DNA from: Lingula anatina | Taxonomy: Eukaryota; Brachiopoda; Lingulata; Lingulida; Lingulidae | Assembly (NCBI RefSeq): GCF_001039355.2 | Contig: NW_019775529.1 | Coordinates: forward strand, 101,733-165,732 | Direction: 5' to 3' | DNA length: 64,000 bases | In this document: one piece after another, positions 1 to 11,738 of the stretch | Numbering within the stretch: the stretch's first letter is position 1 | Layout: every line of letters begins with the position of its first letter | Notes under the pieces: model-generated | The model's database searches: none | The model's input: the letters and a program-made list of their open reading frames with translations, nothing else | Told to the model about the DNA's origin: nothing | Program-made: the position numbers and the translations under genes

Positions 1-107
1 GGGGGGGGGGGGGGGGGGGGGCACCTCCCTCTTGTGGTGTACGGCAGATAGCATGTACGTGTATTGCAACGACTGGAGTGTTTGAAGGGAAATGTGTTGG
101 ACTGTGT

Positions 108-138
<31 letters not shown>

Positions 139-150
139 GGGGGGGGGGGG
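1..150. repeat. poly-G and TG/G low-complexity tracts
   Basis: The window opens with a run of G. A (TG)n tract followed by a second G run of about 29 bases ends at 150. Short ORFs through these tracts are glycine/valine artefacts. Confidence 0.9.
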
Positions 151-715
151 TATCGGGGATGGATGTAGGAGAAAGGAAGGGAGATATACAAAAAGATCAG
201 TTCGTTACAACAGTCGACCTACATGTACCTCACGGGGAACAGATATCCTCAAGTTGTCCCCAACAGCACGTTGAGTCTAAGAGATTTCTGGAAACTCACC
301 TCAGCATATGGTACCTCTGGAGCGGTGTAAGTTGTAGAACCAGTACATGTACTTAGTTGTAGTACAGTGTAGTAGGACTATATGATGCACTAGTGGCAGT
401 AGTAGTTGTAGTATAGAAGGCAATAATAATAATAACTGGCAAGGGCTGTATATCAGTAATACTCACATACACGTGGCTGTGAATACAATACAGTTAAATA
501 CAGTTAAACAAACCAAGTGATCAATGTGCGGATCTCGTTACAGCACGCTTATTTAATGGTTATATCAACAGCAACAAGGAGACAAATTACCTCTAAATCA
601 GACAGCTCCATGAAACGCGCCGTGCATCATTTTCGGACTTTGTTGTAGCACGTATTAGTAAACAGAGTATATTTACCCCTGGAATTTAACTTAAAATGTG
701 TAAAGGACCGATTTC
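151..715. other. no recognisable gene
   Basis: AT-rich non-coding sequence with small ATA/TAA-rich patches. I see no coding or RNA signal. Confidence 0.5.
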
Positions 716-748
716 ACACACACACATACATAAACATAAACATAAACA

Positions 749-787
<39 letters not shown>
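716..787. repeat. (CA)n / (CATAAA)n / (AAAT)n microsatellite
   Basis: CA repeats pass into CATAAA units and then about 13 AAAT units. The stretch from here to about 1510 shows only short CT- and CA-rich tracts and no gene. Confidence 0.85.
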
Positions 788-791
<4 letters not shown>

Positions 792-1512
792 TAGCATAAC
801 ATAACATAAGACAAAAACAATTAGAAATTGCACGCATAATTCCCCGACAAATATAGTTAATTTTTTTTTCAAATATCCAATCTTGGGTTACATTTGTCGT
901 ACATACGATGTCCGCATGGTGTCCTTGTATTGCCCATATGCTACTCGTGGAGCGTCCGCTACTTAACTTCAAGGTCCTGTGGGAGAAATGGTACTGCGCC
1001 CGTACCGAACGTAAGCATGCTAGTCCATAGACACTTACAGTACAAAAATATGGAAAATTAATTTCTATTTCATCGTACGGCGTCTGTTAAAAATGTAACC
1101 TTGGCTTTAGTAGAAGTACATTTTTACACCTAATGCTTTCGTTTATAGCCGTTTTTTATCTTTTTTATTATGGCAGGTGTGATTTTTTGCATTTTTGCCC
1201 AGAACAGAAATTGACTAGTTTCTGACAATAATGATGATAATCCCCCCCCACACACACACACATTAACAATCTCTGACATGTGTTTTCTAAGATATCTGTG
1301 TGCAATTTAATCATCCCTAAAGACGTTCCTGCTCATAACTGAATTAATTTGTTTTTCGATTTTATTTATGTCTCGGATAAACCTGTTTTAATTTTTTCTC
1401 TCTCTCCCTCCCTCTCTCGCTCGTTTTCTTAATCTTTCTCGCTAACATAAAATATGTTTTCTGTCACCGTGAAGACATTTCAAATGAGCAATCTCAGTTA
1501 ATACGGGAAATG

Positions 1513-1671
1513 AGCCATAGGCTTCCCTCTACCAAGGCCGCAGTTATTGTGCTGTGGACATTTTTTGCTTTTACAGTACAGAGATTAGTTATCTATTTAA
1601 CCAGACACGCATCTTTGAATATCTAGTGAAAAACCAATCTATGGCCCTGGTAGAGGGTAGCCAGAGGCTGC
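1513..1671. repeat. short foldback element
   Basis: The left arm (1513-1539) contains CTTCCCTCTACCAAGGCC. The right arm (1641-1671) contains the imperfect reverse complement GGCCCTGGTAGAGGGTAGCC. The two are separated by about 100 bases. It could be a decayed MITE; no target duplication was resolved. Confidence 0.45.
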
Positions 1672-1676
1672 CGTGT

Positions 1677-1755
1677 GTTGATTTTGATGCTGTCTCAACC
1701 ATGATTGTGACGGACTCCACAAATATCAGCCAATTGCGTTAGTGAAGACATAACG
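1677..1755. repeat. dispersed repeat copy 1
   Basis: This shares several blocks, including CATGATTGTGACG and TAGTGAAGACA, in the same order and spacing as 3054-3152. It is a diverged dispersed repeat in the same orientation. Confidence 0.5.
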
Positions 1756-2651
1756 GGGAGGGGATGAAATGTTTATAAAGAAATGAACTAATTAGAAATG
1801 GCAATATGCTATTTTAGTTTAAATTAGATGTCGACGAACCATTCAGTAGGGAAAGTTAGATTAAAAGGAAATATGTTGAAATGAAACGGCACAAAAACGA
1901 TGAGGGGAGGGTATGGATGATGGTATAAAAGGTTTGGGAGAGTCGAGGAAATTGAGTTTTGAGTGCGTTCGGGTGTTTACCGGTATCCTTTAACTTTAAC
2001 ACATGTACACCAGGTTATACAAACTTTTACAACTTTTGTCACTTAAAAACTGTACAGATTCATCTTTTTTACTTATATAACTACCGTATGTTTCAACTAT
2101 AGTAGTTCAGAAAGATGAACTTTAAAGATGAGAAAGAGACACTAAAAACGCAGCACTGGAAAATTAATTGGCAAAGCTTCAACGCTACGAAAGGAACTAA
2201 AATTAAAATAAATTACAAATGGAATCTACGTGGAGTCAAAGTTTGCTATTTTTGAACTACATAAACTGTCAGCGATCAATTTTCACAGCAAGTATGTTTG
2301 CCGACTTGCTCGAAATATTGCACATTTTCTTTTATGCACTAGGGCAATTTGCGCGACTAACAGAAGTGCTAACGAATGCGATTTCGTGCTTTGCCGAACT
2401 GTCCCCATAGACAATGGGCTAAAAAGAGAGTAGTGCAGATTGCGGTTTTATTAATTTAAAATGAATTTTTTTACGATGTTGAGATATTTGGGACTTCACA
2501 AAGAAATCTCAACAATATTTCAAAAATGTTCCAGTAACATAGAAAGTTGGGGTAAGGACGTGAGTGTCACTTCTACCTGAGGTGTGCAAAATGCTGAATC
2601 CCCGAGGAAAGCTACCTAACGGAGACTGAAATATCGGAGCGCAAAAACTGA

Positions 2652-2678
2652 CCTGTTTTAATTATTGATTAAAACAGG
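2652..2678. other. 11-bp perfect hairpin
   Basis: CCTGTTTTAAT and ATTAAAACAGG are exact reverse complements around a 5-base loop. The role is unknown. Confidence 0.6.
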
Positions 2679-2884
2679 CTGATAGTATGACCAAGTTTGA
2701 AATTCCTGAAACATTGAAAGGCTTGAATCGAAATATAATAAATTTCTTAATTGCCTTTTTGTTTTTCTTTTTTTTTTCTATATCATTTTGTATAGTCAAA
2801 ATACTTTATTATAGCAAACTGCTAACCTCTCTAACATTTCTATATTACTAACCGAGGCGTAACTTTCCAAAGCATAAAAAATAG

Positions 2885-2885
2885 T

Positions 2886-2921
<36 letters not shown>

Positions 2922-2953
2922 TGTGTGTGTGTGGGTGTGTGTGTGTGTGTGTG
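2885..2953. repeat. (TG)n microsatellite
   Basis: About 69 bases of TG dinucleotides with a few interruptions. The His/Thr ORF on the opposite strand is a repeat artefact. Confidence 0.95.
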
Positions 2954-3053
2954 TCGGAGTGGGGGACGTAGGTCGTGCGCGGGAATCTTCCTCTCTGGCA
3001 ATTGTCATTGTTGACAGGTATGTAATGGTCCGGGAGAATAGAGGAAGTTGAGT

Positions 3054-3152
3054 TACAACAGGGTTAATGCTACAGTATTTGACATCAGAGTCTATCTCAA
3101 CATGATTGTGACGTTGTCCATGAATTTCATCATATTGTGCTAGTGAAGACAG
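3054..3152. repeat. dispersed repeat copy 2
   Basis: This is the diverged counterpart of 1677-1755. The region from here to 4127 is AT-rich with an (AT)n tract at about 3864-3889 and no convincing gene. Confidence 0.5.
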
Positions 3153-4127
3153 CGATAAATGATAGAGGGCGCTGATATGATCATTTTTCTTATAATTTCT
3201 TTGGAGCATCATAACAATTTTTTTTTAAATACTCGGAACTTTTTGTACTGGTATCCAAATGTCATGAAAATCATTTATATGAAAAAAAGAGTACCAAGTA
3301 ACAGAGGTAACCGAACTTGCGGTCCCTGTATGCGAAACATTTTTTTTCTCTGGGAATTCACGTCGAGACGTTGTCAAGGATCGAGAAGCCGAAACAACTG
3401 AAGCTTATTACTTGTAGATTTTTACCTACTTATAAAAACACGCTTTATATTAATGATCATGGGCCTATTTGATAAAAAAAAAATATGGACTAAGAGGAAC
3501 AGCTTTCCGTCTTTTTATACGTATAATTTATCGCGCGTTATCGTAAACGACTAAATGAACAATTGAATTCAAACCATCTCAGTTTCTACCGTTGACAGAT
3601 ATATGGCGGATATAGGGCGGACTGATTTGCAATGTATTGTTGATTTTCAGTTTTTTATCATTATTCTTCCTCGTCTATGTGCTGTCTTTATTTATTTGTT
3701 TTTAATTCCCGATTTATCTTTGATTCTTTTTATTCATGCATTTTTGGTGAGTAAATAATTCTTACGATATATTTCTTTTTCCTTTATTAATCTATTTGGT
3801 GGGCTATTACAGTTGTGACTGTTTTCATTATTTTCTATTTTTGGTACATACTGGCTGATGCATGATATATATATATATATATATATATAATGAGATTTTC
3901 CTGCTTTTCTTTCCATTGTATAAGCCTTGCCTTAAAAATTCCAGTTCGGGGGAATATGTCCAGTGCGGACGGCTCCTAAAATTTCAACAAAAAACATACA
4001 GAGCATACTACAACAGCTACCGAAAAGACAAACAGTTGTTGCTAGTTGAGTGGAATGTTTTCTCGTTATCTGTATTATTTGATTTGTTTCTTTGCAAGAG
4101 ATATGAAAATCAAACCCTTTCAAATAT

Positions 4128-4196
4128 ATTGCATCGGCAATCAACCCGGGCGGCCGGCGTGGCAGGCGAGTATTCTACCACTGAACCACATAATAA
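4128..4196 (-). tRNA. tRNA-Gly(GCC)-like sequence, probably a pseudogene
   Basis: Read on the minus strand, the D arm (GTGGTTCAGTGGTAGAAT) and the anticodon arm (CTCGCCTGCCACGC, anticodon GCC) match the usual eukaryotic tRNA-Gly sequence. The variable region and the T stem start (GCCCGGGTT) follow. Two things argue against function: the T loop has lost a base (GGTTGATTGCC instead of the GGTTCRANNCC B box), and the acceptor stem pairs poorly. It is best read as a decayed tRNA-Gly gene or the head of a tRNA-derived SINE. Length is about 69 bases. Confidence 0.6.
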
Positions 4197-4199
4197 TTC

Positions 4200-5135
4200 A
4201 CCAGAAATTTCGGTAACTTCACGTAATACCTTTCATTGTAGTCCGTAATTCCTTATAATACGTTAAGTCTAGAGAGGTAAAGTATGCTTGTTGACTATTC
4301 TGATTAGGAAGTTAAGTTCAAGAAGCCATTGTCTTGGTTTGATATTAAAGAGTGTGATTCCCCACATATTGAGGGAATGTACCTGAGCAAGCAACGAGTG
4401 AATATTAAGTGATTGAAACTGGTTATTGTTGTCAACGTTGGATTTCCTCATAGCGATTTACACGTAAATATTTTGCCCACAAATCTGGAAAGTAGTATTA
4501 AGGCGTTATCCAACCTAAAAGAATACAACGGTGTCCGTATTTCGACCCTGTTTGTAAATTTTATTCATTGCTAAATTTGCGCGGTTCCGGACAGTATGAT
4601 TCCGCAATAGGACTCACCCCCACCCCACTTTCTCCAAATTCACTTGATATTATACATCAAAATAAGTTAATTTCCTATCATTTTAGTACACTTTAGTTAA
4701 AAACAAAGCGTAATTCTAAATTTTACAGCCTTGCTGTAAGTATCAGAACGTTTTTTTTTTTGGTTTGGTTATTCAAAGACTGATGAGGGGAAGAAATGAC
4801 GAAGGGACGTAAAGAGATGCCCTCTACCTTTGTACATTATGAGGAGAAAACCAAAAATTGGGTATTTTTTAATCTCTAGCATAGATTTCTGGCAGGAAAA
4901 AAATTGCAAGGGATTCAATTTCATATTTATTATTTGTTAAAATAAAACGTTATTCAGTGTTGCATGTGGAATAATGATATTATACATGTATAGGATATGT
5001 GATGAAACCTTGCATAAATAAATACCGGTACTTAAAATGACCGGGGAATCTATGAAGAGGTATAATACAACGTATAACGCGTGCATGGAAGTATTAATGG
5101 CCTAATAATACATTGTAACTAGTTAATTACGCTAG
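4200..5135. other. no recognisable gene
   Basis: AT-rich, non-coding. All ORFs are short and without family resemblance. Confidence 0.5.
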
Positions 5136-5139
5136 TTAA

Positions 5140-5477
5140 AGGGATAATAACTCTTCGTATGAGATCTATATTTCACGATAAAAACATTGTGAATAACTCA
5201 TAGAAATATAATATATTCTGTTTTACCACAAAAATGGCAGTTATAGCTATTTTTTCTGATATCTGAACTTGTCTTCAGACCACGTGACCTCCATTGATGG
5301 CTATACTCTGTTAAAATCTCTTAAGAGATTTTAACCAAAAAACAAACTTTTTAGAAAAAAACCAGGGACTAACTTTGAATGTAAAAATGGATTCATTAAC
5401 CATTGGTTAGTATAGGAAAATTGTTGTTTACTCCAGAAAAATTAATTTTTTGGCCGAAATGAAGAGTTATTATCACT
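5140..5477. mobile_element. TTAA-flanked MITE
   Basis: The left terminus AGGGATAATAACTCTTC and the reverse complement of the right terminus, AGTGATAATAACTCTTC, match at 15 of 17 bases. The element is flanked on both sides by TTAA (5136-5139 and 5478-5481). At 338 bp with no ORF it is a non-autonomous element. TTAA duplications are typical of the piggyBac and Kolobok superfamilies. A perfect 26-bp palindrome (5310-5335) lies at its centre. Confidence 0.75.
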
Positions 5478-5481
5478 TTAA

Positions 5482-6065
5482 GTACATGAAAGTATTGACG
5501 AGTACATCCTCCCATAATCTCAGCAGATGATTTTCAAACTGCATGGCAAAATGCACACATTTAAATTTTTTATTAAAAAAAGAAAAAGATTTACCCTTCT
5601 TTCACTTATTACAATACTTTTTGGAGATAGCTCGTGCGGATAGATCTACTGGAGTTAAAAAGAATTATTATAAAATTTGGAGTTTAACGAATTTTAACGT
5701 CACAAATCTCATCACATCTCATTCTCTCTGTGTGACGTCATAATACTGCTTTGATGTATTGTATATTATGTCGGGAGATGGAGGGAGTGAAACTGTACTC
5801 ATCTGTTCTTGCAAGCTCTTCGTCAAATACTGTATATAACAAAGGGAAATGTACCTTACAAAAATGTGTGGGATTAGTTTAAAATGGGTGTAGATACTGC
5901 AACAATTTTGAAATGAATTTTCAAATATTGAGCATTATTTTATATACTAAAAGTCATCATCCAATGATCGTGCGTCTTTGTTGTGACGTCACTTTGCGGG
6001 AGTCGTCTCCTCAGACAACCGTCACACCGCAAACGAGTGATACACACTGTGTTGAACCGCGTTAG

Positions 6066-6131
<66 letters not shown>
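5482..6131. other. non-coding sequence ending in (AT)n
   Basis: No gene seen. An (AT)n microsatellite runs from about 6071 to 6131, directly beyond the 3' end of the neighbouring minus-strand LINE. Confidence 0.6.
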
Positions 6132-6134
<3 letters not shown>

Positions 6135-6177
6135 TATGTCTGTTTCATCCAGGTAATGTCCCCTTAGGAATCATAAG

Positions 6178-7671
6178 TCAAAGGATTATATTGGCATTTT
6201 GAAGCCAGTCTTTAGCTCTTTCGTCTAACGATTTAAGTGAGTCCAACCCTGGGCACTGATGCAGCTGACAAGTCTCTACGATGTGGATGGCTGTCTGTAG
6301 GAGGGCACCACACTCGAATGCTGGAGACTGACAGAGCCCCCATTTAAACATGTTAGCACGGAAACGGCCATGACCTGTTCTGATGCGGTTCAGTCGAGTC
6401 CATGATAGGCGATCCAGCTCATGTCCAGATGGTCGGGTGCTCACTTCAGGAATGAAGTCACGCAGTCTGCCATTTTGAAGGGCATCCCATTCCTTCTGCC
6501 ATTTTACCATTCCCCATGTCTCTGTTGACATTTCATTTTTGCTCTTCTCTAACTTTCGTAAGTGTGGAATCAGTGGAGCCCTTGAGGAAAGCCTGGTAAA
6601 TTCCTCATCTTGACGGAGTCGCTGGAACAATAGATGTCCTGGCTCATGTGCTCTGTTGGCCAGTTGGAGACAGCGGTGATCCCGTCTGATGTCTGGGGGA
6701 AGTATGCCGCTTAGCACCGGGAGATATGGTTTTGGTGTTGATCTCAGACACCCTGTGATAAGCCTCATGCTGTTGTTTAGGGCTGCATCAATTGTCTTTG
6801 TATGGCTACTCCTGCACCACACAGGGGCGCAATATTCTGCAGTGGAGTAAGCCAGGGGAAGGGAAGTAGTTCTCAGGGTGGGAAAGTTTGCCCCCCAGGT
6901 AGTTCCTGCCAGCCTCTTCAAGAGGGTGTTTCTCGCTCCAACCTTTGCAGCAACCTTGTTGATGTGAGCCTTGTAGTTGAGGCTCCGATCCAATGTGATG
7001 CCAAGGTACTTCAGAAACTTTTCAAAAGGTATAACGGTGTCACCACATCTCACTTCAAGTTCCTTGTTACTAAGTTTATTGGCCAGATGGAATAGGCTGC
7101 TGACTGTCTTGGTCTTGTTCATCTTTAGCCTCCAATCACTAAAGTACTGATCAGTGTCTGTTAGATCCTGACTGAGTACATCATTGAGACCAGATATTGA
7201 GGTTCCAGAGGTCATGAAGGCGATGTCATCAGCATAGATGTACTTTTCACTAACTGTTTTAGGTAAGTCAGAGGTGTAGATGTTGAAAAGTATTGGTGCT
7301 AGCACAGACCCTTGAGGTACACCATTTTTCAAGAATTTCTTTCTGGTCCTCGACTCCCCAATATGCAGTCTGAAGCTGCGGTTTGTTATCATTTGGAGGA
7401 TCATACGAGTCATGTGCCTGCTTGGCATACACTGGAGGAGCTTCAGTGCCAACCTTCGATGCCATACTGTGTCATATGCTGCGGATAGGTCTACTAGGAC
7501 CAATCCAGCCTTTTCTTTCCGTTGAAAGGCATCTTCAATGTCTTGGGTAAGTCGAGCTGCCTGGTCTAGTGTTGAGAAACCCTTTCGGAAGCCTGCCTGC
7601 TCGTGTGGGAGTACCTCATCCACTATTGGATAGATTCTATTGAGCAAGAGCCTTGCCATGATCATGATCAT
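6178..7671 (-). mobile_element. LINE reverse transcriptase, 5'-truncated, long open ORF
   Basis: A 497-codon uninterrupted ORF covers most of the reverse transcriptase and the C-terminal tail of a non-LTR retrotransposon of the jockey/CR1-like group. Visible motifs are QAGFRKGFST (about residues 25-34), motif A VDLSAAYDTVWH with the catalytic Asp near residue 61, motif B GVPQGSVLAPILFN (117-130) and motif C YADD (146-149). Near the C-terminus a Cys/His cluster (CGALL...HIVETC) resembles the LINE end knuckle. The endonuclease and the N-terminal part of the RT are missing: the frame opens at a CATGATC-rich junction near 7655-7683, as in typical 5'-truncated insertions. The lack of stops or frameshifts suggests a young copy. 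The first Met is only the first in-frame ATG. Confidence 0.9.
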
Positions 7672-7683
7672 CCATGATCATCC

Positions 7684-8109
7684 AAGTTAGCATTCTGACC
7701 ATTTACGAAGAAATTTCTGTCATTAAAGAAGAGCAACATGCCATCAAGTGTAAGATTTTTAGATGTGTATTTGGTTGACAATAAAAAAAGTCAACAGATG
7801 ATCCATGGATCAGTGAAAGAGAGGGTGGGAGGAAGGTGGAGAATAGGGTCGGAAGCATTAATATCCTGAAGATGGTAAAGAATAAGCTGCCGCTTTTGTT
7901 GTTTCAAGAAGTTTTGTGCCAATGGCGCAGCGTTGAACTATTTTTTTTCTTGCCGTGCATAACTATGTTTTTTTAATACCTTCAGTGAAACAATTTTCGC
8001 TGCGAAACAATCTCTTCGCGGGTACGTGTCTTACAACATAAGGTTTATTAGTTTTACTAAGAATTTGGGTACAAAATATACAAAGCATTTATATTTTCTT
8101 GATTTGTAG
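7684..8109. other. no recognisable gene
   Basis: AT-rich flank upstream of the LINE. Nothing supported. Confidence 0.5.
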
Positions 8110-8983
8110 ACACGCAGAAAGTGCTTGGGATAATCTCTTAGCTTGTTTCGGGCTGAGAAAAGGCTCTGGTAAGTTAATAGTGTTTCTAGTCTAACAACCG
8201 CTTTGAAGGAGGCAATACTGTATATTTAACAAACAGTTGATACTCGTTTTATTGAAAATGTTTTAAATGTTGTAACTGTACCTAAACAAGCCGAAAGTTT
8301 TATCCGTAAAACTGACCAGGCATGCACCTTGTATCCGCAGTCATGGCGAGGCCCCCACCCCAAGCACACACACACGTTTGAAGAGAAATGAATTACGCAA
8401 TATTAACTTAAATGGATCATAGAGTTTTTGAAATACTGTATATCACATCGTAAACCAAGCATGCTTTGTACACGATGAGTTTTTTCTGTGCTACATTGCC
8501 TTCGCGTATGTATGTAGGGAAGCATATCTTCGCATTATTTTTTAAATTATGTTCCTTTATTGTTCTGTTTATTATTATTATTATTATTATTATTGAATTA
8601 AGTACAGTTACACGATGTACTGTTGTGCGTTGCAGCTCAAGGGAGAAGGAGTCCAGTGATACTGGACCGAGAGCTTCTAAGAAACTGGCCCGTTTTCGGC
8701 GCTGGTGTCAGAAGAAACTTAGAAGAGTATTTGCATTTATTTTCATTTAATGTTTCAAGTACCTTTGAATTTTCTTGCTGTATAAACAAATATGACGAAA
8801 TATAGATAACTTTTTCCTCTTTCCTTACACACCTTATTTCTTCTCCCAATCTTTTCCTTTTTTCCTTCCTTCTCTGTATCTGTCTTTCTCTCTAGAACCC
8901 CTCAAGTTCAGCATCCTCCGGCGCATCCTCCTATACTTCAGATTTACCTGAAATCCCACCATCCCATGCAGGAGAGGATCTAG
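8110..8983 (+). CDS. three candidate exons of an unrecognised gene
   Basis: Three segments are bounded by good splice signals: 8110-8168 (acceptor TTTGTAG, donor GTAAGT), 8636-8726 (acceptor GTTGCAG, donor GTATTT) and 8896-8983 (acceptor CTCTCTAG, donor GTAGGG). The second and third join in phase into a Lys/Arg-rich then Ser-rich peptide (...KKLARFRRWCQKKLRR joined to NPSSSASSGASSYTSDLPEI...). The first segment is open in one frame (HAESAWDNLLACFGLRKGS) but its phase does not match that frame. I recognise no domain. It may be part of a host gene or chance. A (TTA)n repeat lies just upstream of the second segment. Confidence 0.25.
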
Positions 8984-9707
8984 GTAGGGTTTAACTTGCC
9001 GTTCAGAAATGTAGAGCTAGTTCTTTATTATTAGTATATAATAAACTACAGGACTTGTGCTCCCTTTCTTGCATTATAGAAACGATGGCTGTAAGCGTAT
9101 TTCATTACTTAAATAGTTTAATCCCTGGCACATTTGCAATATTATAACACCATCATCGACATTAGATGTTCTTCAGATGTTATAGATATTTATTGTAGAG
9201 GTGGAATCTGTAAGTTCTGAAGAGCTGTCAAAATTGTGTAATAACCAGTCGGTGGTTATACACTTGCTTTGATTTCTTTTTCACCAATAAGTCAACTGAG
9301 ACTAAGCAGGTATAGTTTTCTGCTACATGATTTATTCAACCGACTGAAGACTCAGGTCTCTTCTACCATCTCTCTCTGTGGTATCTATAACTCTCTGTCT
9401 CTCTCCCTGTCACTGCTTTTATACATGAACTTCATTTACATTTTAGATTAACTTGTATGATTGACATGCGACATGCCATGCCTTAAGACCTGCATTAACG
9501 AATATGTAAATCACATATATGGAAATTAGCTCTCAATACTCAAGGCATGCAAACTGTCATGTCTATATACATTTGAATAATTAAAACTTAAACAAATATG
9601 CATATCTCAGTATGCACATTTGGAAGACTATCAGTACTAATTAACGGTTCACTACAATTGGATTCTCCCCACAATGCATCTAGAGGGACATACACCGTGG
9701 CCGTGTA
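8984..9707. other. no recognisable gene
   Basis: AT-rich sequence with a CT-rich tract near 9368-9412. No supported feature. Confidence 0.5.
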
Positions 9708-10019
9708 CCCCGGTGTCATGTACCAGAAGGTCTCCCATGACAGAAAGTCGGACTCTGTATAATGGTGATTAGGTATAATATACAGGGTCCCCCGGACCCT
9801 GCATTTAAACGGACCCTACGTTTCATGACTATCACAAAACACAGAGTCCGCCCGTCATACAGAAGAACTGGGTCTAAAAGCTAGGGTCCTACTGTAAAAC
9901 AGTAGATATTTAGTAAAAGCGCTTTTAACTGACAATCTGGGTATAATAGAATTATAATAAAGCAAACCCTTGATGCAAGTAAATGTAACGTAACAAAACG
10001 GCGGTGGTTTGCACAACGA

Positions 10020-10130
10020 CCTGGTGGTGTAGTGGACAGCGACACGTGTTATGAGTCTACAATGGTATCCAATGACAGGGAAGTATGCAGTAATTTAACA
10101 ATGTGTTGGTTTGAGCCCCACACTAGAGTT
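10020..10130 (+). other. tRNA-like Pol III promoter fragment (SINE head?)
   Basis: CTGGTGGTGTAGTGGACAGC resembles a box A/D arm. GGTTTGAGCCC about 75 bases downstream resembles box B. The spacing is longer than in a tRNA, so a tRNA-derived SINE fragment is more likely than a tRNA gene. Confidence 0.3.
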
Positions 10131-10322
10131 GACTGTATAACGTCTCTATTTTCACTCTTGTTTTTTAAATCATAAGTTTTAAAAATATTCTACTTACTGT
10201 CTATGTATTGTGTTTCATTCCGCAATAAAATGGGCTATACTCACTTTTTATTATATTTCATACCCTTTTTTTAAATAAAACTTACTTAAAATATTTTTCA
10301 CACATATCCCATTGCATTGTGA

Positions 10323-11043
10323 TGCTTTGTACTACATATTATCACTTATCACCCACAGGCAAATGGACTAATAGGTGATTTAAACAGTATTAATAAATGT
10401 TTTCCTTTCTTTTGCTATAAATAAATTTCATAAATATACTTTTACGACTTACACTCACGATATCATTATAAAGCAATCAATGTGGCAGCATAAGAGTAAA
10501 AGCATCATTCTATATTTCAGAGAGGTACAACCAGACTTTAAAGTCAATGATATCCAAATCTTGCAAAGATCCAAAAGAGTGGGATATGTACTTAGGGTCA
10601 TGCAATTTTGCCTATAACACATCTGTGCAGGCCAGCACGAAAATGACACCTCATTTCCTTATGTTTGGAAAGTGAGCATGCTTTTTAAGTCGGATAAATA
10701 ATTAATACTTAAAATGGCACTTGTAAAATAAAAGTATTACAACATTATGTAAATCACTCTTCCTTAAATCTAACATTTACAACATATAAATTTTTGTCAT
10801 TTTAGTGAAGCAACTCTTCCAAATGAAGAAGTAAGGGACTTGCAACAAATAGACGAGGACGAAATAGACCCGCTGCCACGTATAGAATTGATTAAATTTT
10901 TAAATTGTAAGGCACGACCAACAGCTATGGCCAGTATAGAAGAAGCTCAGGCAGAGCAAAAGAAAACCTACGACGGGAAACGTTGCAATGAATTAAGACA
11001 TGATGTGGTGTTTATTTTTGTTTATTGTCATGCATTTATATCA

Positions 11044-11128
<85 letters not shown>

Positions 11129-11738
11129 CACTTGGGTTTTCAGTATCATTTTCATCAACTTGCATACCAAAATGGTTATATGCTCTTTCACGATAAAATA
11201 TTATATTATTAACTGTTTTAAGTTTAAAGTTATTCTATTTGCTTTTTCAGGAGTACCAGATTGGATGTAAAGTTTTGAAGTTGAACATGAGGCGCGCTGA
11301 TAGAAAAGGAGGTAACGATGCTGACAGGTACATTGGCCCGTATATAGTGGTTGGAAAAGGAAAGCATGCTAGTTCGTACAGACTTAAGACGCAAGACAGG
11401 AAAACACTAAAGACGGCCGTTAGTGCTAAATTCCTAAAGAAGTATAATGAAAGGGCGTAAGTATTAATAACACATAGCACAACTTTATTCTAAATATAAA
11501 ACCATTTCTCTCAATAACATTTGACATTTTAATTAAAATTGTTTCCATTATGTATTATGTGGACAACTATAATGCAAGATTGTATCAACAATAAAGGATT
11601 TGATATCTACATGTGCTTTAAAATATATTTATAATGTGAAACTATGGATTGTATTATTCTCATTTTAGACGAAGCACTGACACTGATGTTTCATCAAGTT
11701 TGCATGATGATGGAAATGCGGGTGACAACGGACAATGA
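10323..11738 (+). CDS. integrase (rve) C-terminal part, five exons, 5' incomplete
   Basis: Five segments join in one frame: 10323-10374, 10521-10671, 10806-11004, 11251-11456 and 11669-11738 (678 bases, 225 codons plus stop). All four introns are GT-AG. The first exon ends YHPQANGLIE and the second begins RYNQTL, restoring the conserved integrase block around the catalytic Glu. FAYNTSVQASTKMTPHFLMFG follows in exon 2, EAQAEQKKTYDGKR in exon 3, and the chromo-like/GPY tail KVLKLNMRRADRKGG...DRYIGPY in exon 4. This tail is characteristic of gypsy/Ginger/KRBA2-type integrases. The zinc finger and the two catalytic Asp residues would lie upstream and are not seen: the first exon runs into a stop at 10320 with no acceptor, so the copy looks 5'-truncated or rearranged. 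An (AT)n repeat fills intron 3. Confidence 0.75.
11047..11127. repeat. (AT)n microsatellite inside an integrase intron
   Basis: About 80 bases of TA repeats. ORFs through it (Ile-Tyr runs) are artefacts. Confidence 0.95.

Noticed and set aside
2796-3212. 138-codon minus ORF with Thr-His repeats
   Set aside because: Translation of the (TG)n microsatellite.
3862-4248. 128-codon plus ORF
   Set aside because: It starts in (AT)n and runs antisense through the tRNA-Gly-like sequence; no family features.
6802-7095. 97-codon plus ORF
   Set aside because: Antisense shadow of the LINE reverse transcriptase.
10840-11270. Long ORFs with Ile-Tyr runs
   Set aside because: They run through the (AT)n tract in an integrase intron. 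Only the part before 11005 is exon.
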